From the NCBI RefSeq assembly GCF_000808535.1, contig NZ_JWLV01000001.1, positions 310,001-374,000 on the forward strand: DNA of 64,000 nt, given 5' to 3'. This DNA is from Vibrio sinaloensis. GTDB lineage: Bacteria > Pseudomonadota > Gammaproteobacteria > Enterobacterales > Vibrionaceae. A program made the translations under genes and the position numbers. The stretch's first letter is position 1; the number at the start of each line of letters is the position of its first letter. Below are positions 19,100 through 29,567 of this stretch, piece after piece. The notes below the pieces were generated by a model that did not search any database, was not told where the DNA came from, and saw nothing but the letters and a program-made list of their open reading frames with translations.

Positions 19100-20056
19100 T
19101 TATGAGAGTTGCTTGTTGATCAGCACTTGCGAACAAATGTCCAACTGTGCCAAAAGCCAAGTGGCGGCCAATAGATCGGCACTGCCTCCGGGGCTAATGT
19201 TGCGTTTGATGAAGCGTTCATCCAGTGATTGAAGATGACTTTCCAGTTCTTGGTGTGTGGTTATCGGAGAGGCGAGAATCTGCTTGGCTTGCGCTTTGAC
19301 AAATTTGAGCCCCGGCAACCCTGCACGGTTAACCACATTGGTATCTTGATTGTTTGCCATCAGAGCCAGCAACGCGATGCTGAGTGCTTTCTCTTCCGAC
19401 TCTCCGCGATTGATTGAGTGATGATAGGCGGGCAACCCGTGATTAAAGATGGTCGGATAGCCTTGCTGCGCTTCGCCGCGAATGCCAGTGAAGCCATATT
19501 GAACAAACAAACGCTCACCCACGGTTTTAGGCTCGCCTGACATCATCCTTAGTTGCTCTTGAACCAATCCAGAGCAGCACTCTTTGATAACGGCGCGAAC
19601 CCGTTTTGAATCGTAACTGATGCCTTTGCGATGAAGCCAACCGACCGCGCCACAAATGACACCCAAGGTAAAAATCATACCTTTATGAGTATTCACTCCT
19701 TGGGTCGCATGATTCATTGCCATTTCAGCGCTTAACCCCACTCTTCGCAGCGGCTCAAGGAGATCGCGAGCGTGTAGCGACGCCGATTGGTACCCTGCTC
19801 GGACAAACTCTTTCATGTAGGGGCGAAGTGCATCGCAACTGGCAACAAACGTCTTAAGATCCATGTCACTGTGTGCCCCGGAGTTAGCGCAATCCACCAA
19901 CCCCGGCTTGGGTGTTAAGTGAACTTCTAACATCATCGCATGGTAAGCAAGGTTGCCCGCTAAGACGCAGATATTGAGTCGCGATCGTCCAGTGACATCA
20001 GGCTCGTATAGGCTGCAATCGTCCATCAGCCATTCTAGGGTTTTATTGGCATGCAT
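19100..20056 (-). CDS. citG: Triphosphoribosyl-dephospho-CoA synthase
   Basis: 318 residues, in the expected range for CitG. The enzyme joins ATP and dephospho-CoA to make 2'-(5''-triphosphoribosyl)-3'-dephospho-CoA, the precursor of the citrate lyase prosthetic group. The N-terminal part contains LTPKPGLVDCANSGAHSDMD, a hallmark of the family, and HKGMIFTLG and GEAQQGYPT follow. It overlaps citX by 14 bp, showing tight coupling with the enzyme that uses its product. Confidence 0.93.
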   Translation of the reverse strand: MHANKTLEWLMDDCSLYEPDVTGRSRLNICVLAGNLAYHAMMLEVHLTPKPGLVDCANSGAHSDMDLKTFVASCDALRPYMKEFVRAGYQSASLHARDLLEPLRRVGLSAEMAMNHATQGVNTHKGMIFTLGVICGAVGWLHRKGISYDSKRVRAVIKECCSGLVQEQLRMMSGEPKTVGERLFVQYGFTGIRGEAQQGYPTIFNHGLPAYHHSINRGESEEKALSIALLALMANNQDTNVVNRAGLPGLKFVKAQAKQILASPITTHQELESHLQSLDERFIKRNISPGGSADLLAATWLLAQLDICSQVLINKQLS

Positions 20057-20564
20057 TGATTAACTCCGTCATTTTTCTGATTAGCTGTTGAGGGGAATGT
20101 GCTTGCTGGCGTATACAGGCTTTCGCCTCTTGGTCACAAACGAGGCAACGTCGCTTTGGGTGTTTGATAACCGTTCGTGATATTGGCCGAGCGTCAGTGC
20201 GAATCACATCGATATCAAATAAACGCCCCAGTCGGTGTGTTTCTTCAATGGAGACCATGGTTTGTTTGAGCAGAAGAATGTCAGCAGTGTCGACGATCAT
20301 CAGGAGTTCATAACCCGTATCGGCTTCGATCACGTCCAGTTTTAACGTCGCCATGTTTGCTTTCATACAAGCGTTGATGATCGCTTTATAACCATGTTCA
20401 AAAGCCACTTTGGCGATAAAGTTTTTCTTAACTGCCCCCACCATGTTGATGGTGAAACTTACGAGTGGCAAAGAGTGGGCGTTGACCCACTCTCGCTGTT
20501 TTACAGCCCGAAGCTCCCTGCTTTCCAGTATCTGCTCTAAAGTGGCAATTGGACCGTCATACAC
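20043..20564 (-). CDS. citX: Holo-citrate lyase synthase (phosphoribosyl-dephospho-CoA transferase)
   Basis: 173 residues. CitX transfers the prosthetic group made by CitG onto a serine of the acyl carrier subunit CitD. The family's C-terminal signature is present: RLFDIDVI, SRTVI, then RRCLVCDQEAKAC followed by HSPQQLI. It lies between citF (3-bp gap) and citG (14-bp overlap). A second CitX-like gene is found at 29568 in the same island, so this copy, inside the lyase operon, is taken as the main enzyme. Confidence 0.92.
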   Translation of the reverse strand: MYDGPIATLEQILESRELRAVKQREWVNAHSLPLVSFTINMVGAVKKNFIAKVAFEHGYKAIINACMKANMATLKLDVIEADTGYELLMIVDTADILLLKQTMVSIEETHRLGRLFDIDVIRTDARPISRTVIKHPKRRCLVCDQEAKACIRQQAHSPQQLIRKMTELINACQ

Positions 20565-20567
20565 AAG

Positions 20568-22073
20568 CTATTCCTTAACTTGCTTAATCACGTCAATGAC
20601 TGAGCCATCTCGATAGCGGACAATCCCCACGACTTTATCGGCATATCGAATCGGTCGAGGCTCCCCCGTCAGCAGTTGGGCACGCTGTTGAAGCTGGTCG
20701 ATCGTCACCAAGGGCACGCCTTCTTTCTCTAACCGCTGTGCCACTTCGGTTCGATTTGGATTTACGGCGATACCATGATCCGTCACGAGTACATCAATTT
20801 GACTGCCTGGCGTGACAATATTGAGAACAGAATTGACGACGGTAGGAATGCGACCTCGGACAAGTGGAGCAACAATGACTGTTAGGTTTGCCGAAGCCGC
20901 AGTATCACTATGACCACCCGAAGCGCCGCGAATCACCCCATCGGAGCCGGTAATCACGTTAACGTTGAACTCGGTATCAATTTCAAGCGCACTTAGAATC
21001 ACCACATCCAGCTTTTCAACAGCGGCACCTTTGGATGAAGGGTTCGCATACTGGTTAGCCGAGATTTCAATGTGGCGAGCATTTCGGGCTAACGAATCAG
21101 CCGCATTTGCATCAAAGGACTGCACATCGAGCAAGGTTTCGATAAAGCCTTTTTCATGCAAATCGACCATCGTTGACGTAATACCGCCAAGTGCAAAACT
21201 GGCTTTGATTTTGTTGCGCTGCATTTTCTCTTCAAGGAAACGAGTTACCGCCAGCGAAGCACCACCGGAACCCGTTTGCATGGAAAATCCATCGTAAAAA
21301 TAACCGGAATACTCGATAACCTCAGCGGCGCGGCGCGCGATCAACAACTCACGGGGATTATTGGTCATACGTGTTGCCCCTCCGCCAATTTTCGAGGCGT
21401 CACCCACGCTGCTCACTTGCACAATCGCATCTACGCAATCTTGGGGAATAGACGCAGGTTGATTTGGGTAGTCGACGATCTGCTCGGTCAAAAGAATGGT
21501 GTGCTTCGCATGTTGCGCATCGATTTGCGCGTAACCCAATGAGCCACATCGCGCTCGCCCATTAACCGCGTTCGCATTGCCAAATTCATCACTGGTCGAG
21601 ACCGCCAGAAAGGCGACATCAATCTCCACTTCGCCGGACTCAACCAAATGCACTCGCCCGCCATGAGAATGGATATGAATGGGCTCTTCCATCAAGCCGC
21701 GTGAAATCTCTTCCGCCAGTTCACCGCGTAGTCCTGATGTATAAATTTTACTGACGACACCAGAGCGAATATGCTCAACCAATGGTGCGTGAACATCCGA
21801 CAAAGAACTGGACGCAAGCGTGAGGTTTTTTAGCCCCATTTCCGCGATTAAGTCCATCACCAAGTTGATGGTTTTATCACCGCCACGAAAAGAGTGGTGA
21901 AATGAGACTGTCATACCATCTTGTAGGCCACTCGCTTCAATGGCGGTTTTTAAATCATCGTACAGTTTGCGCGCTTTGCGGTTGGTACTATGAACCAAGT
22001 GAGGCGTAATGGTGTGTGGACCTGCATACGGCTGCAAATGGTAGCGCTCTGATATATCAAGGTTGTTGTGTTT
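20568..22073 (-). CDS. citF: Citrate lyase alpha subunit (citrate:acetyl-ACP transferase)
   Basis: 501 residues from the ATG at 22073. The frame remains open to a TTG at 22121, which would overlap citE by 32 bp. The shorter form matches the N-terminal length I recall for Klebsiella CitF. Conserved blocks include GLQDGMTVSFHHSFRGGD, SGLRGELAEEISRGL and GGITSTMVDLHEKG. The subunit exchanges the acetyl group on CitD for citrate, giving citryl-ACP. It works in the CitDEF complex in the cytoplasm during anaerobic citrate fermentation. It is part of citDEFXG. Confidence 0.95.
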   Translation of the reverse strand, partial: KHNNLDISERYHLQPYAGPHTITPHLVHSTNRKARKLYDDLKTAIEASGLQDGMTVSFHHSFRGGDKTINLVMDLIAEMGLKNLTLASSSLSDVHAPLVEHIRSGVVSKIYTSGLRGELAEEISRGLMEEPIHIHSHGGRVHLVESGEVEIDVAFLAVSTSDEFGNANAVNGRARCGSLGYAQIDAQHAKHTILLTEQIVDYPNQPASIPQDCVDAIVQVSSVGDASKIGGGATRMTNNPRELLIARRAAEVIEYSGYFYDGFSMQTGSGGASLAVTRFLEEKMQRNKIKASFALGGITSTMVDLHEKGFIETLLDVQSFDANAADSLARNARHIEISANQYANPSSKGAAVEKLDVVILSALEIDTEFNVNVITGSDGVIRGASGGHSDTAASANLTVIVAPLVRGRIPTVVNSVLNIVTPGSQIDVLVTDHGIAVNPNRTEVAQRLEKEGVPLVTIDQLQQRAQLLTGEPRPIRYADKVVGIVRYRDGSVIDVIKQVKE

Positions 22074-22089
22074 CATCTTACGTACTGCC

Positions 22090-22968
22090 TTACCGTTTGA
22101 TTCCAGACTTTGCGCGCTCAAGTGTCCAACGAGCTCGCTCTATAATGGGCGCATCGATCATTTTGCCGTTGAGCGACACCACACCCGACCCTTTGCTCTC
22201 AGCTTCAGCCGCGACTTCTATCACCGCGAGTGCGTAGTCCACCTCCTCTTCTGACGGGGCAAACACATTGTGAAGTAATTCAATCTGACGAGGGTTAATC
22301 AGCGACTTGCCGTCAAAGCCCAAACCATGGATGTGCCGCGCTTCTTTGAGGAAACCTGCCTCATTCCCGGAATCGGAATAGACCGTATCAAACGCCATGA
22401 TTCCCGCAGAGCGAGCCGCTTGCAAAATCGCACAGCGCGCAAACAGCAGTTCGGTACCTTCGGCGCTGCGCTGGGTTCTCAAGTCTCGAACGTAATCTTC
22501 TGCCCCCAGAGCAATGCCGATGAGCCGTTTGGAAGCATGGGCGATAGAGACGGCGTTGTTGATGCCCATTGCCGATTCAATTGCGGCGAGCATTTTGGTA
22601 GCGCCCAACTCGCGACCAAACTCCATCTCGGCTTGTTCAATCACCATTTCCATGTCGATGACATCTTGCAACGTGTCTGTTTTTGGCAAACGAATGACGT
22701 CGACACCCGCTTTCACCATCGCCATGACATCGGCGCGCCCAAAATCTGAATCCAGTGCATTGACACGAACGACAGTTTCAATGTTCTGATAAAGTGGATG
22801 CTGTAACGCGTTGTAGACCAGCATTCGCGCCGTGTCTTTTTCTCGCAGTGATACCGAATCCTCGAGATCAAACATGATGGCGTCGGCATCATAGATAAAC
22901 GAGGTACTTAACATGGCGGCATTTGATCCCGGAACAAACAGCATGCTGCGTCTTAGTGTTTCGCTCAT
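22090..22968 (-). CDS. citE: Citrate lyase beta subunit (citryl-ACP lyase)
   Basis: 292 residues from the ATG at 22968, which has a GGGGGG ribosome-binding tract and overlaps citD by 4 bp (ATGA). An extended frame to 23052 lies inside citD and is ignored. The protein starts [16 protein letters not shown], and contains [16 protein letters not shown] and [10 protein letters not shown], typical of CitE/HpcH aldolase-type TIM barrels with a Mg-binding Glu and Asp. It cleaves citryl-ACP to oxaloacetate and acetyl-ACP. The oxaloacetate then feeds the OadGAB pump encoded in the same island. Confidence 0.95.
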   Translation of the reverse strand: MSETLRRSMLFVPGSNAAMLSTSFIYDADAIMFDLEDSVSLREKDTARMLVYNALQHPLYQNIETVVRVNALDSDFGRADVMAMVKAGVDVIRLPKTDTLQDVIDMEMVIEQAEMEFGRELGATKMLAAIESAMGINNAVSIAHASKRLIGIALGAEDYVRDLRTQRSAEGTELLFARCAILQAARSAGIMAFDTVYSDSGNEAGFLKEARHIHGLGFDGKSLINPRQIELLHNVFAPSEEEVDYALAVIEVAAEAESKGSGVVSLNGKMIDAPIIERARWTLERAKSGIKR

Positions 22969-23267
22969 ATTGCCCCCCACACGAGTTGGTGACAGTGATT
23001 GCCTTTTGCCGCGCGCATAATTGCTGCTTGGACACGGGCTCGAATAACACAATCAAGCGCGCCCTTGTCATTGACACTAAGACGAACGGCACTGACTCCC
23101 ATTTCCTCGAGAGTAGACATGATCACATTGCGTATAGCGGGCTCAAATTGCTTCTCTACAGAGCTGATGATTTCCACATCAATAGAACAACTCGACGCGG
23201 GCGAAACTTCGACAAGCACATCGCTTGATTCCAAAGTCCCAGCATATGAGCGCTGAAGTATTTCCAT
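22965..23267 (-). CDS. citD: Citrate lyase acyl carrier protein (gamma subunit)
   Basis: 100 residues. The segment AGTLESSD places Ser14 at the same position as the prosthetic-group serine of E. coli CitD, and SSVEKQF with [16 protein letters not shown] completes the family pattern. The carrier holds the acetyl or citryl thioester during catalysis. It is the first gene of the citDEFXG operon. The upstream gap to citB (about 230 bp) holds the citAB terminator and presumably a citD promoter. Confidence 0.94.
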   Translation of the reverse strand: MEILQRSYAGTLESSDVLVEVSPASSCSIDVEIISSVEKQFEPAIRNVIMSTLEEMGVSAVRLSVNDKGALDCVIRARVQAAIMRAAKGNHCHQLVWGAI

Positions 23268-23447
23268 AATGGATCCTTAGGATAGGTTTGGATTAGAACA
23301 GACATTGCGGGCAGTGAGGTCACTGTCTGCATGGGTCTATTGTCAGTGAACCAGTAAGGATATTGATGGACTGCGCTCAAATTTCACCATAGGGTAAAGT
23401 TGACTTATGGTTTCAATGAACTTAATTGATTGGCTACTAAAAATAGA

Positions 23448-23477
23448 AACGCCTTACCCCCGAAAGAGTAAGGCGTT
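23448..23477 (-). terminator. Terminator of citAB
   Basis: AACGCCTTAC and GTAAGGCGTT form a 10-bp stem around a 10-base loop, followed on the minus strand by a T-rich stretch. It lies just after the citB stop and separates citAB from citD. Confidence 0.8.
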
Positions 23478-23499
23478 GTCTTATTGGCTAGATGAGTAA

Positions 23500-24186
23500 T
23501 TAATTGCGAATATAAACCCGCTCAGGACGGCCAACTCGACCATGTTCGTTTTCAACCGAGAGAAACCCGCTCGCTGAACAGTACTCAAGATAACGTCGTG
23601 CCGTGGTTTTACTGATCCCCACCGCTTCACCTAATGTCTCAGCGGTAAATTTGATCCCACAGTTGGCATTAAACACTTGATGAATTTTATCCAAGGTGAG
23701 CTCGCCGATCCCTTTCGGCAATCGACTGGAACTTTTGTCCCGCGCCTGCATGTTGAACAAGTCGTCGACATGGCGCTGACTGATGGTGTCGAACGCTTTA
23801 ATCGCACAGTTGTATTTAAGATAACGATTGAGCGTTTCTTGCAGCCTTTCGTAAGAGATAGGTTTCAAAAGGTAGTCGAAACAACCGCAATGTAAGGCTT
23901 CTTTCACTGTATCCATCTCGCTCGATGCCGTCACCAAGATCACATCAGGTTGCGGAGACTTTTTGTCTGCAATGATTTCACGAAGTAAATCAATTCCACG
24001 TCCATCCGGTAAGTAATTATCTAGAATGATCAACTTAGGTTTGTGAATGCGAATCATGGTTCTCGCCATCGCGAGGTCAGAGGCGATTCCTATCGGGTTA
24101 AATCGCAATGTTTGACGAAAAAACTGGGCATGCAGCTCCGCAATTCCAACTTCATCTTCAATAATTAAGACATCTATTAAATTCAT
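23500..24186 (-). CDS. citB: Citrate response regulator (CitB/DpiA family)
   Basis: 228 residues. The receiver has acidic residues at 10-11 and phospho-acceptor Asp56 (LDNYLPDG), with KPISYERL near 107. The C-terminal winged helix/HTH reads FTAETLGEAVGISKTTARRYL, typical of CitB/DcuR regulators. It overlaps citA by 4 bp. By family knowledge, phosphorylated CitB activates citrate fermentation promoters under anoxia. The repeated 24-bp element at 29398, 31291 and 34630 is the likely binding site, but this is inference. Confidence 0.93.
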   Translation of the reverse strand: MNLIDVLIIEDEVGIAELHAQFFRQTLRFNPIGIASDLAMARTMIRIHKPKLIILDNYLPDGRGIDLLREIIADKKSPQPDVILVTASSEMDTVKEALHCGCFDYLLKPISYERLQETLNRYLKYNCAIKAFDTISQRHVDDLFNMQARDKSSSRLPKGIGELTLDKIHQVFNANCGIKFTAETLGEAVGISKTTARRYLEYCSASGFLSVENEHGRVGRPERVYIRN

Positions 24187-25820
24187 GCTTCTGTACCTTT
24201 AATCGGAATAAAAATAGAAAATATCGTTCCTTTAGGCTCAGCATCATCGACCAGGATGACACCTCCTGCATTTGTCACGTATCGATTGATCAAATACAGT
24301 CCGATGCCATGCCCCTCCCTATCATCTTTGCTGGTCACGCCGCGGCTAAAGATAGTACTAGCAATATCGTCAGAGATACCGCACCCATTGTCAGAGACTT
24401 CGATAACGAGATCGCTACCCGCATCTGTAATCAAAACATTGACAACTTTTTCGCTAGCAGGATTTTTCAACGTGGCTTCAAAGGCATTATCAATCAAATT
24501 CCCTATGATAGCTGACAGCTCATTTGGCTCTATTGAAGCATTTTGTTTTGTTAGTTGGCACGTTGGATCGAATTTTAACTCCAGTCCTAATTCACAAGCT
24601 CTGGCATATTTACCCAGTAAAATGCCCGCGACTTGTTTTAATAGAATTCTTGAGCTAATAAAATCGATGAGTTGTTGTTTTCTTGTACTTTCACTATTAA
24701 TTAATTCTAATGCTGCGTTATATTCTCCTATTTCTATTAAACCACTGATTGTTGATAATTTATTCGCATGTTCATGTCGCATCACCCGCAGGTTGTCAGT
24801 ATATTGCTTGATCTGAGTGAGCTCCGCCGCCAATGAATTAATATCATTCTTGGCGCGAAAACTCACCACCCAACCAAATAGCTCTTCTTGATCGTATATT
24901 GCGATTCGGTTAGCGATGACGGTTTGGCCATTTAAAACAATAATTTCGTCTTTGACGTTTTTTTCAAACGGCGTTTGGAAAAAGAACTGCGAGTTTGAAA
25001 GATATTCTAATATTGAGCTAGATTTTAATTGTTCAAAATAAGACTCAATACGAAGAATTTCCGCTGCGCTTTTATTCACCGCTAGGATCTTACCTTTTCG
25101 GTCAATCGCAATTACCCCTTCGTACACCGAAGTTAAAATGGACTTCTGCAAATGAAGCGCCAAGCCAATCTCAGACGGCTCCATGCCATTCATTTTCTGT
25201 TTAATGTGGTTTGAAAAGTACCAAGCACCGACAGCGGTGATCACCAGCATCATCAACAGTTCGACGAGCAGAGGCTCTGCGTAAAACGCCACCCATTGGT
25301 CAAAGCGGTTAAACAAATATCCGACAGAAATAACGCCGATGATTTGGCCATCAAAATCAATGATCGGCGCTTTACCGCGCACCCCGTAACCTAAGCTTCC
25401 TTCACGAAGTGAAATATAGGATTGACCCCGTTCAAGAACACCTGCGTTATCGCCACCTTGCATCGGAAAGCCAATATTCTCTTTCACTGGGTGAGAAAGT
25501 CGGATGCCTTTTTCATCACCAATCACTATAAAGCTGGCATCTGATATTTTGTGTAAACGACCGATAAGTCGTTCTATTGCAGGAACGTTTTTAATTCTTA
25601 CTTCTTGGATTAATTCAGGATCACTGGCGATTTCTTTCGCTTGAATTAATGCACGTGTACCGACTTGATGCTCTAAAGTATCTAATAAGCCTTGGTGAAA
25701 GTTGGTCGTCACAATGGCTAGTTGTACGATCATCAATCCAAAAATTAATATAAAAACGCGACTTCTAAAAGTGAGTCCACTTTTTAAATTACCCAGCAGT
25801 TGCATAACACCTGCTTTCAT
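24183..25820 (-). CDS. citA: Citrate sensor histidine kinase (CitA/DpiB family)
   Basis: 545 residues from the ATG at 25820, chosen because AAAGGAA stands 7 bases upstream. The open frame reaches 25838. A first membrane helix is followed by a periplasmic PAS domain of about 135 residues, with the citrate-sensor block VIGDEKGIRLSHP, and a second helix. A cytoplasmic PAS and a kinase core follow. The phospho-acceptor is the first His of RHEHANK (about residue 349 from this start). The ATPase part shows GNLIDNAFEA and GHGIGLYLI. It should sense citrate outside the cell and phosphorylate CitB. Confidence 0.93.
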   Translation of the reverse strand: MKAGVMQLLGNLKSGLTFRSRVFILIFGLMIVQLAIVTTNFHQGLLDTLEHQVGTRALIQAKEIASDPELIQEVRIKNVPAIERLIGRLHKISDASFIVIGDEKGIRLSHPVKENIGFPMQGGDNAGVLERGQSYISLREGSLGYGVRGKAPIIDFDGQIIGVISVGYLFNRFDQWVAFYAEPLLVELLMMLVITAVGAWYFSNHIKQKMNGMEPSEIGLALHLQKSILTSVYEGVIAIDRKGKILAVNKSAAEILRIESYFEQLKSSSILEYLSNSQFFFQTPFEKNVKDEIIVLNGQTVIANRIAIYDQEELFGWVVSFRAKNDINSLAAELTQIKQYTDNLRVMRHEHANKLSTISGLIEIGEYNAALELINSESTRKQQLIDFISSRILLKQVAGILLGKYARACELGLELKFDPTCQLTKQNASIEPNELSAIIGNLIDNAFEATLKNPASEKVVNVLITDAGSDLVIEVSDNGCGISDDIASTIFSRGVTSKDDREGHGIGLYLINRYVTNAGGVILVDDAEPKGTIFSIFIPIKGTEA

Positions 25821-25881
25821 ACAAATTCCTTTTCCCATACTTTTTCAAGTATATTTTCAGACAGTGTGCCAGATTAATGAT

Positions 25882-25911
25882 AAAAAGGAAGATAACCAGA
25901 TCTTCCTTTTT
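25882..25911 (-). terminator. Terminator after oadGAB
   Basis: AAAAAGGAAGA and TCTTCCTTTTT form an 11-bp stem that is symmetric, so the minus-strand T-tract follows the oadB stop at once. It could also reduce read-through into citA. Confidence 0.8.
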
Positions 25912-25920
25912 ATCTATTTA

Positions 25921-27225
25921 CTAGCCTCCGATCACATACTTGATCATTACCCCTGCTGCGACAGCAGATCCAATAACGCCAGCCACGTTTGGCCCCATCG
26001 CGTGCATCAATAAGAAGTTTTGGCTGTTCGCTTCTAAGCCCACTTTGTTCGACACTCGCGCCGCCATCGGCACTGCCGACACACCTGCTGAACCAATCAG
26101 CGGATTGACCTTCTCTTGGCACACTTTGTTCATGAGTTTCGCCATCAATACGCCTGTTGCGGTACCAATACAGAACGCGACGATACCCAGTGCAAGAATG
26201 CCCAATGTTTGTGGTTGCAAGAACTTATCCGCCATTAACTTAGAGCCGACTGACAAGCCCAAGAAAATCGTCACGATATTGATTAAGCCATTTTGCGCAG
26301 TATCGCTGAGACGCTCGACCACGCCACATTCACGCATCAAGTTGCCGAAACAGAACATACCCAGTAGTGGCGTCGCAGACGGAAGCAACATAGCAATCAA
26401 GATAAGCAGCATGAGCGGAAAACAGACTTTTTCCAGTTTGCTGACACTGCGCAGCTGCGTCATTGAGATCTTGCGCTCCTCTGCGTTGGTTAGCGCTTTC
26501 ATAATTGGCGGCTGGATCATCGGAACCAACGCCATGTACGAATACGCCGCTACCGCAATGGCACCAAGCAACTCAGGGGCGAGCATACTCGATACGTAGA
26601 TTGCCGTCGGGCCATCTGCGCCGCCAATAATGCCAATCGCAGCCGCTTGAGCAACACTAAAGTCCATAATACCCAGTTGACTAAGACCAAGCGCGCCCAA
26701 CACGGTGGCAAAAATACCAAATTGAGCCGCCGCCCCTAGGAGCAATGTTTTCGGGTTAGCAAGCAGTGGTCCAAAGTCTGTCATTGCGCCGACACCCATA
26801 AAGATGACTAACGGACCAACGCCAGAGGCAATCGCTACGCTGTAGAAGGTGTACAACATGCCATCGGTATAGTTGAACTCCTGTGCGAGCAAGTTCAGTT
26901 GCACTTTTTCCATCGGCGTGGCAATTTCATAAGCATGTTTCAAGCTCTCTTTGCTTATGTCGGCCACATTTAGAATGGCATTGAGTGCTTGATAGACTTC
27001 AGTCTTGCCACTGTATATTGCCGCTTCGACACCGCTGACCGCGAGATTGGCATCAGGCAAGTTAGCCAAGATGCCACCCAAACCAATCGGTACCAGCAGC
27101 AAAGGTTCGAATTTCTTCACGATCGCAAGATAAAGAAGAATCAAACCGATAAGCAACATGACCGCTTGGCCAAATTGCAGATGGAGAAACCCGAAGTCTT
27201 TAATTAACGCAATTACACTATCCAT
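25921..27225 (-). CDS. oadB: Oxaloacetate decarboxylase beta subunit (Na+-pumping membrane component)
   Basis: 434 residues, very hydrophobic, with about nine membrane segments. Conserved family features include [14 protein letters not shown] and [21 protein letters not shown] near the C-terminus. OadB decarboxylates the carboxybiotin made by OadA and couples this to export of Na+ across the inner membrane. It is the last of oadG-oadA-oadB (9-bp gap after oadA) and is followed by a terminator. In this island it turns the oxaloacetate released by citrate lyase into pyruvate while conserving energy. Confidence 0.95.
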   Translation of the reverse strand: MDSVIALIKDFGFLHLQFGQAVMLLIGLILLYLAIVKKFEPLLLVPIGLGGILANLPDANLAVSGVEAAIYSGKTEVYQALNAILNVADISKESLKHAYEIATPMEKVQLNLLAQEFNYTDGMLYTFYSVAIASGVGPLVIFMGVGAMTDFGPLLANPKTLLLGAAAQFGIFATVLGALGLSQLGIMDFSVAQAAAIGIIGGADGPTAIYVSSMLAPELLGAIAVAAYSYMALVPMIQPPIMKALTNAEERKISMTQLRSVSKLEKVCFPLMLLILIAMLLPSATPLLGMFCFGNLMRECGVVERLSDTAQNGLINIVTIFLGLSVGSKLMADKFLQPQTLGILALGIVAFCIGTATGVLMAKLMNKVCQEKVNPLIGSAGVSAVPMAARVSNKVGLEANSQNFLLMHAMGPNVAGVIGSAVAAGVMIKYVIGG

Positions 27226-27234
27226 AGCTGCACC

Positions 27235-29034
27235 TTACGCCAATGCCAGCAGTGAATCGCCAACTTGTACTGCGTCACCCTCGTTGACTGAAACCGCTTC
27301 GACCACGCCATCTCTCGACGCTTTGATTTCGGTTTCCATCTTCATCGCTTCAAGAATCAGAAGGACTTGCCCTTCTTTAACTTGTTCACCCGCTTTGGTG
27401 TGGACCTTCCAAATATTCCCCGCTAAGGGTGCAGCCACTGTTTCAGCGTTACCTGAGGGAGCGGTTGGCGCCGCTGAAGCAGGGGCTGCTTGGGGGGTAT
27501 CTATTGTGCTTTGGGCAAGAACTTCTGGGTCTGCACCCTCATTCACTTTGACCACATACGCTTGATTGTTCACATTGACGGTGTATAGACCTGGCTCAGT
27601 GGCGACTTTCTTATCATCTGCTGCCGAAGGTGCTTGCTCTGTCGGAATCGGTTCAAACGCGTCTGGGTTGTGGCGGTTTTCTAGGAACTTCCAGCCCACT
27701 TGTTCAAACAATGCAACGGTCAGGACATCATCAATCACATCTTCCGTCAGCGAGATGCCTTTCTCTTTCGCCTTTTCTTGAACATCCAATGTTAACGCTT
27801 CAATTTCTGGCTCAATGAGATCCGCCGGGCGACAGGTGATGGCCTTTGCTCCTTCGAGTACTTTCTCTTGCAAAGCAATGTCTACTGGAGCAGGTGTTTG
27901 ACCATACTCACCTTTAAGAACGCCAGCCGTTTCTTTGGTGATGGTTTTGTAACGCTCGCCCATCATCACGTTGATCACAGCCTGCGTACCGACAATTTGC
28001 GAAGTTGGTGTCACCAATGGAATGTAACCCAAATCTTTGCGGACTCTTGGGATCTCTTCCAGTACTTGGTCTATTTTATCGATGGCATTTTGCTGCTTGA
28101 GCTGGCTTTCCATGTTAGTCAGCATCCCACCAGGAACTTGAGCAACTAAGATTCGCGAATCCACGCCTTTCAGTTGCCCTTCGAAGGCATGATATTTCTT
28201 ACGAACTTCGCGGAAGTACGCGGCAATATTCTCAAGTTTTGAGATGTCTAACCCTGTATCGCGATCAGTCCCTTGCAAGGCAGCAACGAGCGATTCTGTC
28301 GCCGGATGACCGTAGGTACCACTCATCGAGGAAATCGCGGTATCAACGCGATCAACACCCGCTTCAATCGCTTTAAGCAACGTCATATCCGCCATTCCCG
28401 CCGTAGCGTGGCAGTGCAGGTGCAGCTCTACATCGAGCTGTTTTTTTAGCGTGGAAACTAAATCGCTCGCTTCGTACGGCGTCATGACACCCGCCATATC
28501 TTTGATAGCGATGGAGTCGACGCCCATCTCTACCAACTGCTCAGCAAGGTTGACCCAAGAATCCATGGTGTGAACGGGGCTCGTGGTATAGCAAATTGTC
28601 CCTTGGGCGTGCGCACCTTGCTTTTTCACCGCTTCGATAGCACGTTGTAAATTACGAGGGTCATTCAGTGCGTCAAAGACGCGAAATACGTCCATACCAT
28701 TATGAACCGCGCGCTCTACGAACTTATCGACCACGTCATCAGCATAGTGACGGTAACCTAAGATATTCTGCCCGCGAAACAACATTTGTTGCTTGGTGTT
28801 TGGCATCGCCTTTTTTAGCTCACGAAGCCTTAACCAAGGATCTTCGCCCAAGAATCGAATGCACGAATCGAACGTGGCTCCGCCCCAACTCTCCAAAGAC
28901 CAATAGCCGATTTGGTCAAGTTGTTCAGCGATCGGCAACATATCATCCAAACGCAGTCGCGTAGCAAACAGTGATTGGTGAGCATCACGCAGGACAACGT
29001 CCGTAATTCCGAGCGGCTTTTTAACATCAGACAT
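27235..29034 (-). CDS. oadA: Oxaloacetate decarboxylase alpha subunit (carboxyltransferase with biotin domain)
   Basis: 599 residues. The N-terminal carboxyltransferase TIM barrel begins [17 protein letters not shown], with the metal ligands expected in RDAHQS, the conserved Lys in SIAIKDMAG, and HCHATAG. A PYC/OadA-conserved domain follows. An Ala/Pro-rich linker (about 505-525) then leads to a biotinyl domain with Lys565 in EAMKMETE. The protein moves CO2 from oxaloacetate onto biotin. It sits between oadG (9-bp gap) and oadB. Confidence 0.96.
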   Translation of the reverse strand: MSDVKKPLGITDVVLRDAHQSLFATRLRLDDMLPIAEQLDQIGYWSLESWGGATFDSCIRFLGEDPWLRLRELKKAMPNTKQQMLFRGQNILGYRHYADDVVDKFVERAVHNGMDVFRVFDALNDPRNLQRAIEAVKKQGAHAQGTICYTTSPVHTMDSWVNLAEQLVEMGVDSIAIKDMAGVMTPYEASDLVSTLKKQLDVELHLHCHATAGMADMTLLKAIEAGVDRVDTAISSMSGTYGHPATESLVAALQGTDRDTGLDISKLENIAAYFREVRKKYHAFEGQLKGVDSRILVAQVPGGMLTNMESQLKQQNAIDKIDQVLEEIPRVRKDLGYIPLVTPTSQIVGTQAVINVMMGERYKTITKETAGVLKGEYGQTPAPVDIALQEKVLEGAKAITCRPADLIEPEIEALTLDVQEKAKEKGISLTEDVIDDVLTVALFEQVGWKFLENRHNPDAFEPIPTEQAPSAADDKKVATEPGLYTVNVNNQAYVVKVNEGADPEVLAQSTIDTPQAAPASAAPTAPSGNAETVAAPLAGNIWKVHTKAGEQVKEGQVLLILEAMKMETEIKASRDGVVEAVSVNEGDAVQVGDSLLALA

Positions 29035-29043
29035 CGATTTCTC

Positions 29044-29298
29044 CTAGATTTTAGCGCTGTTAGTTTTGAGTTGGTTATGATGGTGAATCGCGGCAGTGAT
29101 CGCGGCGACAAGGTTGCCATCCGACGGTGCGTGACTGATTGATTCATTGATGGTTTCTGTTTTCGGTGGTTGAACGAACGAGGCGACTTTGGTTAGCAGT
29201 CGAATGGCTCCTACCATCAAACAGAGAAAAAAGAAGACGAACCCCATGCCTAAGCCCATGAGAACGAAGCCTTCATAAATGATTGGTTGTTGACTCAT
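29044..29298 (-). CDS. oadG: Oxaloacetate decarboxylase gamma subunit
   Basis: 84 residues with one N-terminal membrane helix (about 12-33: LMGLGMGFVFFFLCLMVGAI) and a soluble tail, the usual form of OadG. The gamma subunit holds the complex together and binds Zn2+. The family's C-terminal histidines are represented by IHHHN. It is the first gene of oadGAB, and its promoter region is shared with the divergent citX-like gene. Confidence 0.93.
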   Translation of the reverse strand: MSQQPIIYEGFVLMGLGMGFVFFFLCLMVGAIRLLTKVASFVQPPKTETINESISHAPSDGNLVAAITAAIHHHNQLKTNSAKI

Positions 29299-29397
29299 TA
29301 TGAATACCCATATTAAAAGAGTGGTATGAGTCTAAGTTGAAGCTAGAAATCACTTCGTGAAGCGCATCATCGTAATAGCTCCCCCTTAAGTGCATTA

Positions 29398-29421
29398 ATG
29401 GCGTTAATAAATTTAATTCAT
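29398..29421 (-). promoter_or_regulatory. Candidate CitB-type operator, copy 1 (oadG / citX-like divergent region)
   Basis: Begins with the 11-mer ATGGCGTTAAT on the plus strand and continues with a T-rich part matching YTTWAYTCAK. The same 24-bp element occurs at 31291-31314 (before citC) and 34630-34653 (before tctC). Here it lies 100 bp before oadG and about 145 bp before the divergent citX-like gene. Related inverted fragments, ATGGCGTAAAT and ATGGCGCT on the minus strand, occur at 29446-29462. Confidence 0.6.
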
Positions 29422-29567
29422 TGACCGATTTGCCAAGCAAGAGTTAGCGCCATTTACGCCATTTAAAACTCAACCGTCATCAATAAACGTTTTTTACCTC
29501 TAATTCGTAATGGCGAGTTTTCGCTAACGTGTTCACACAAGCCTGTTACGTAGACGAGGACACATTG

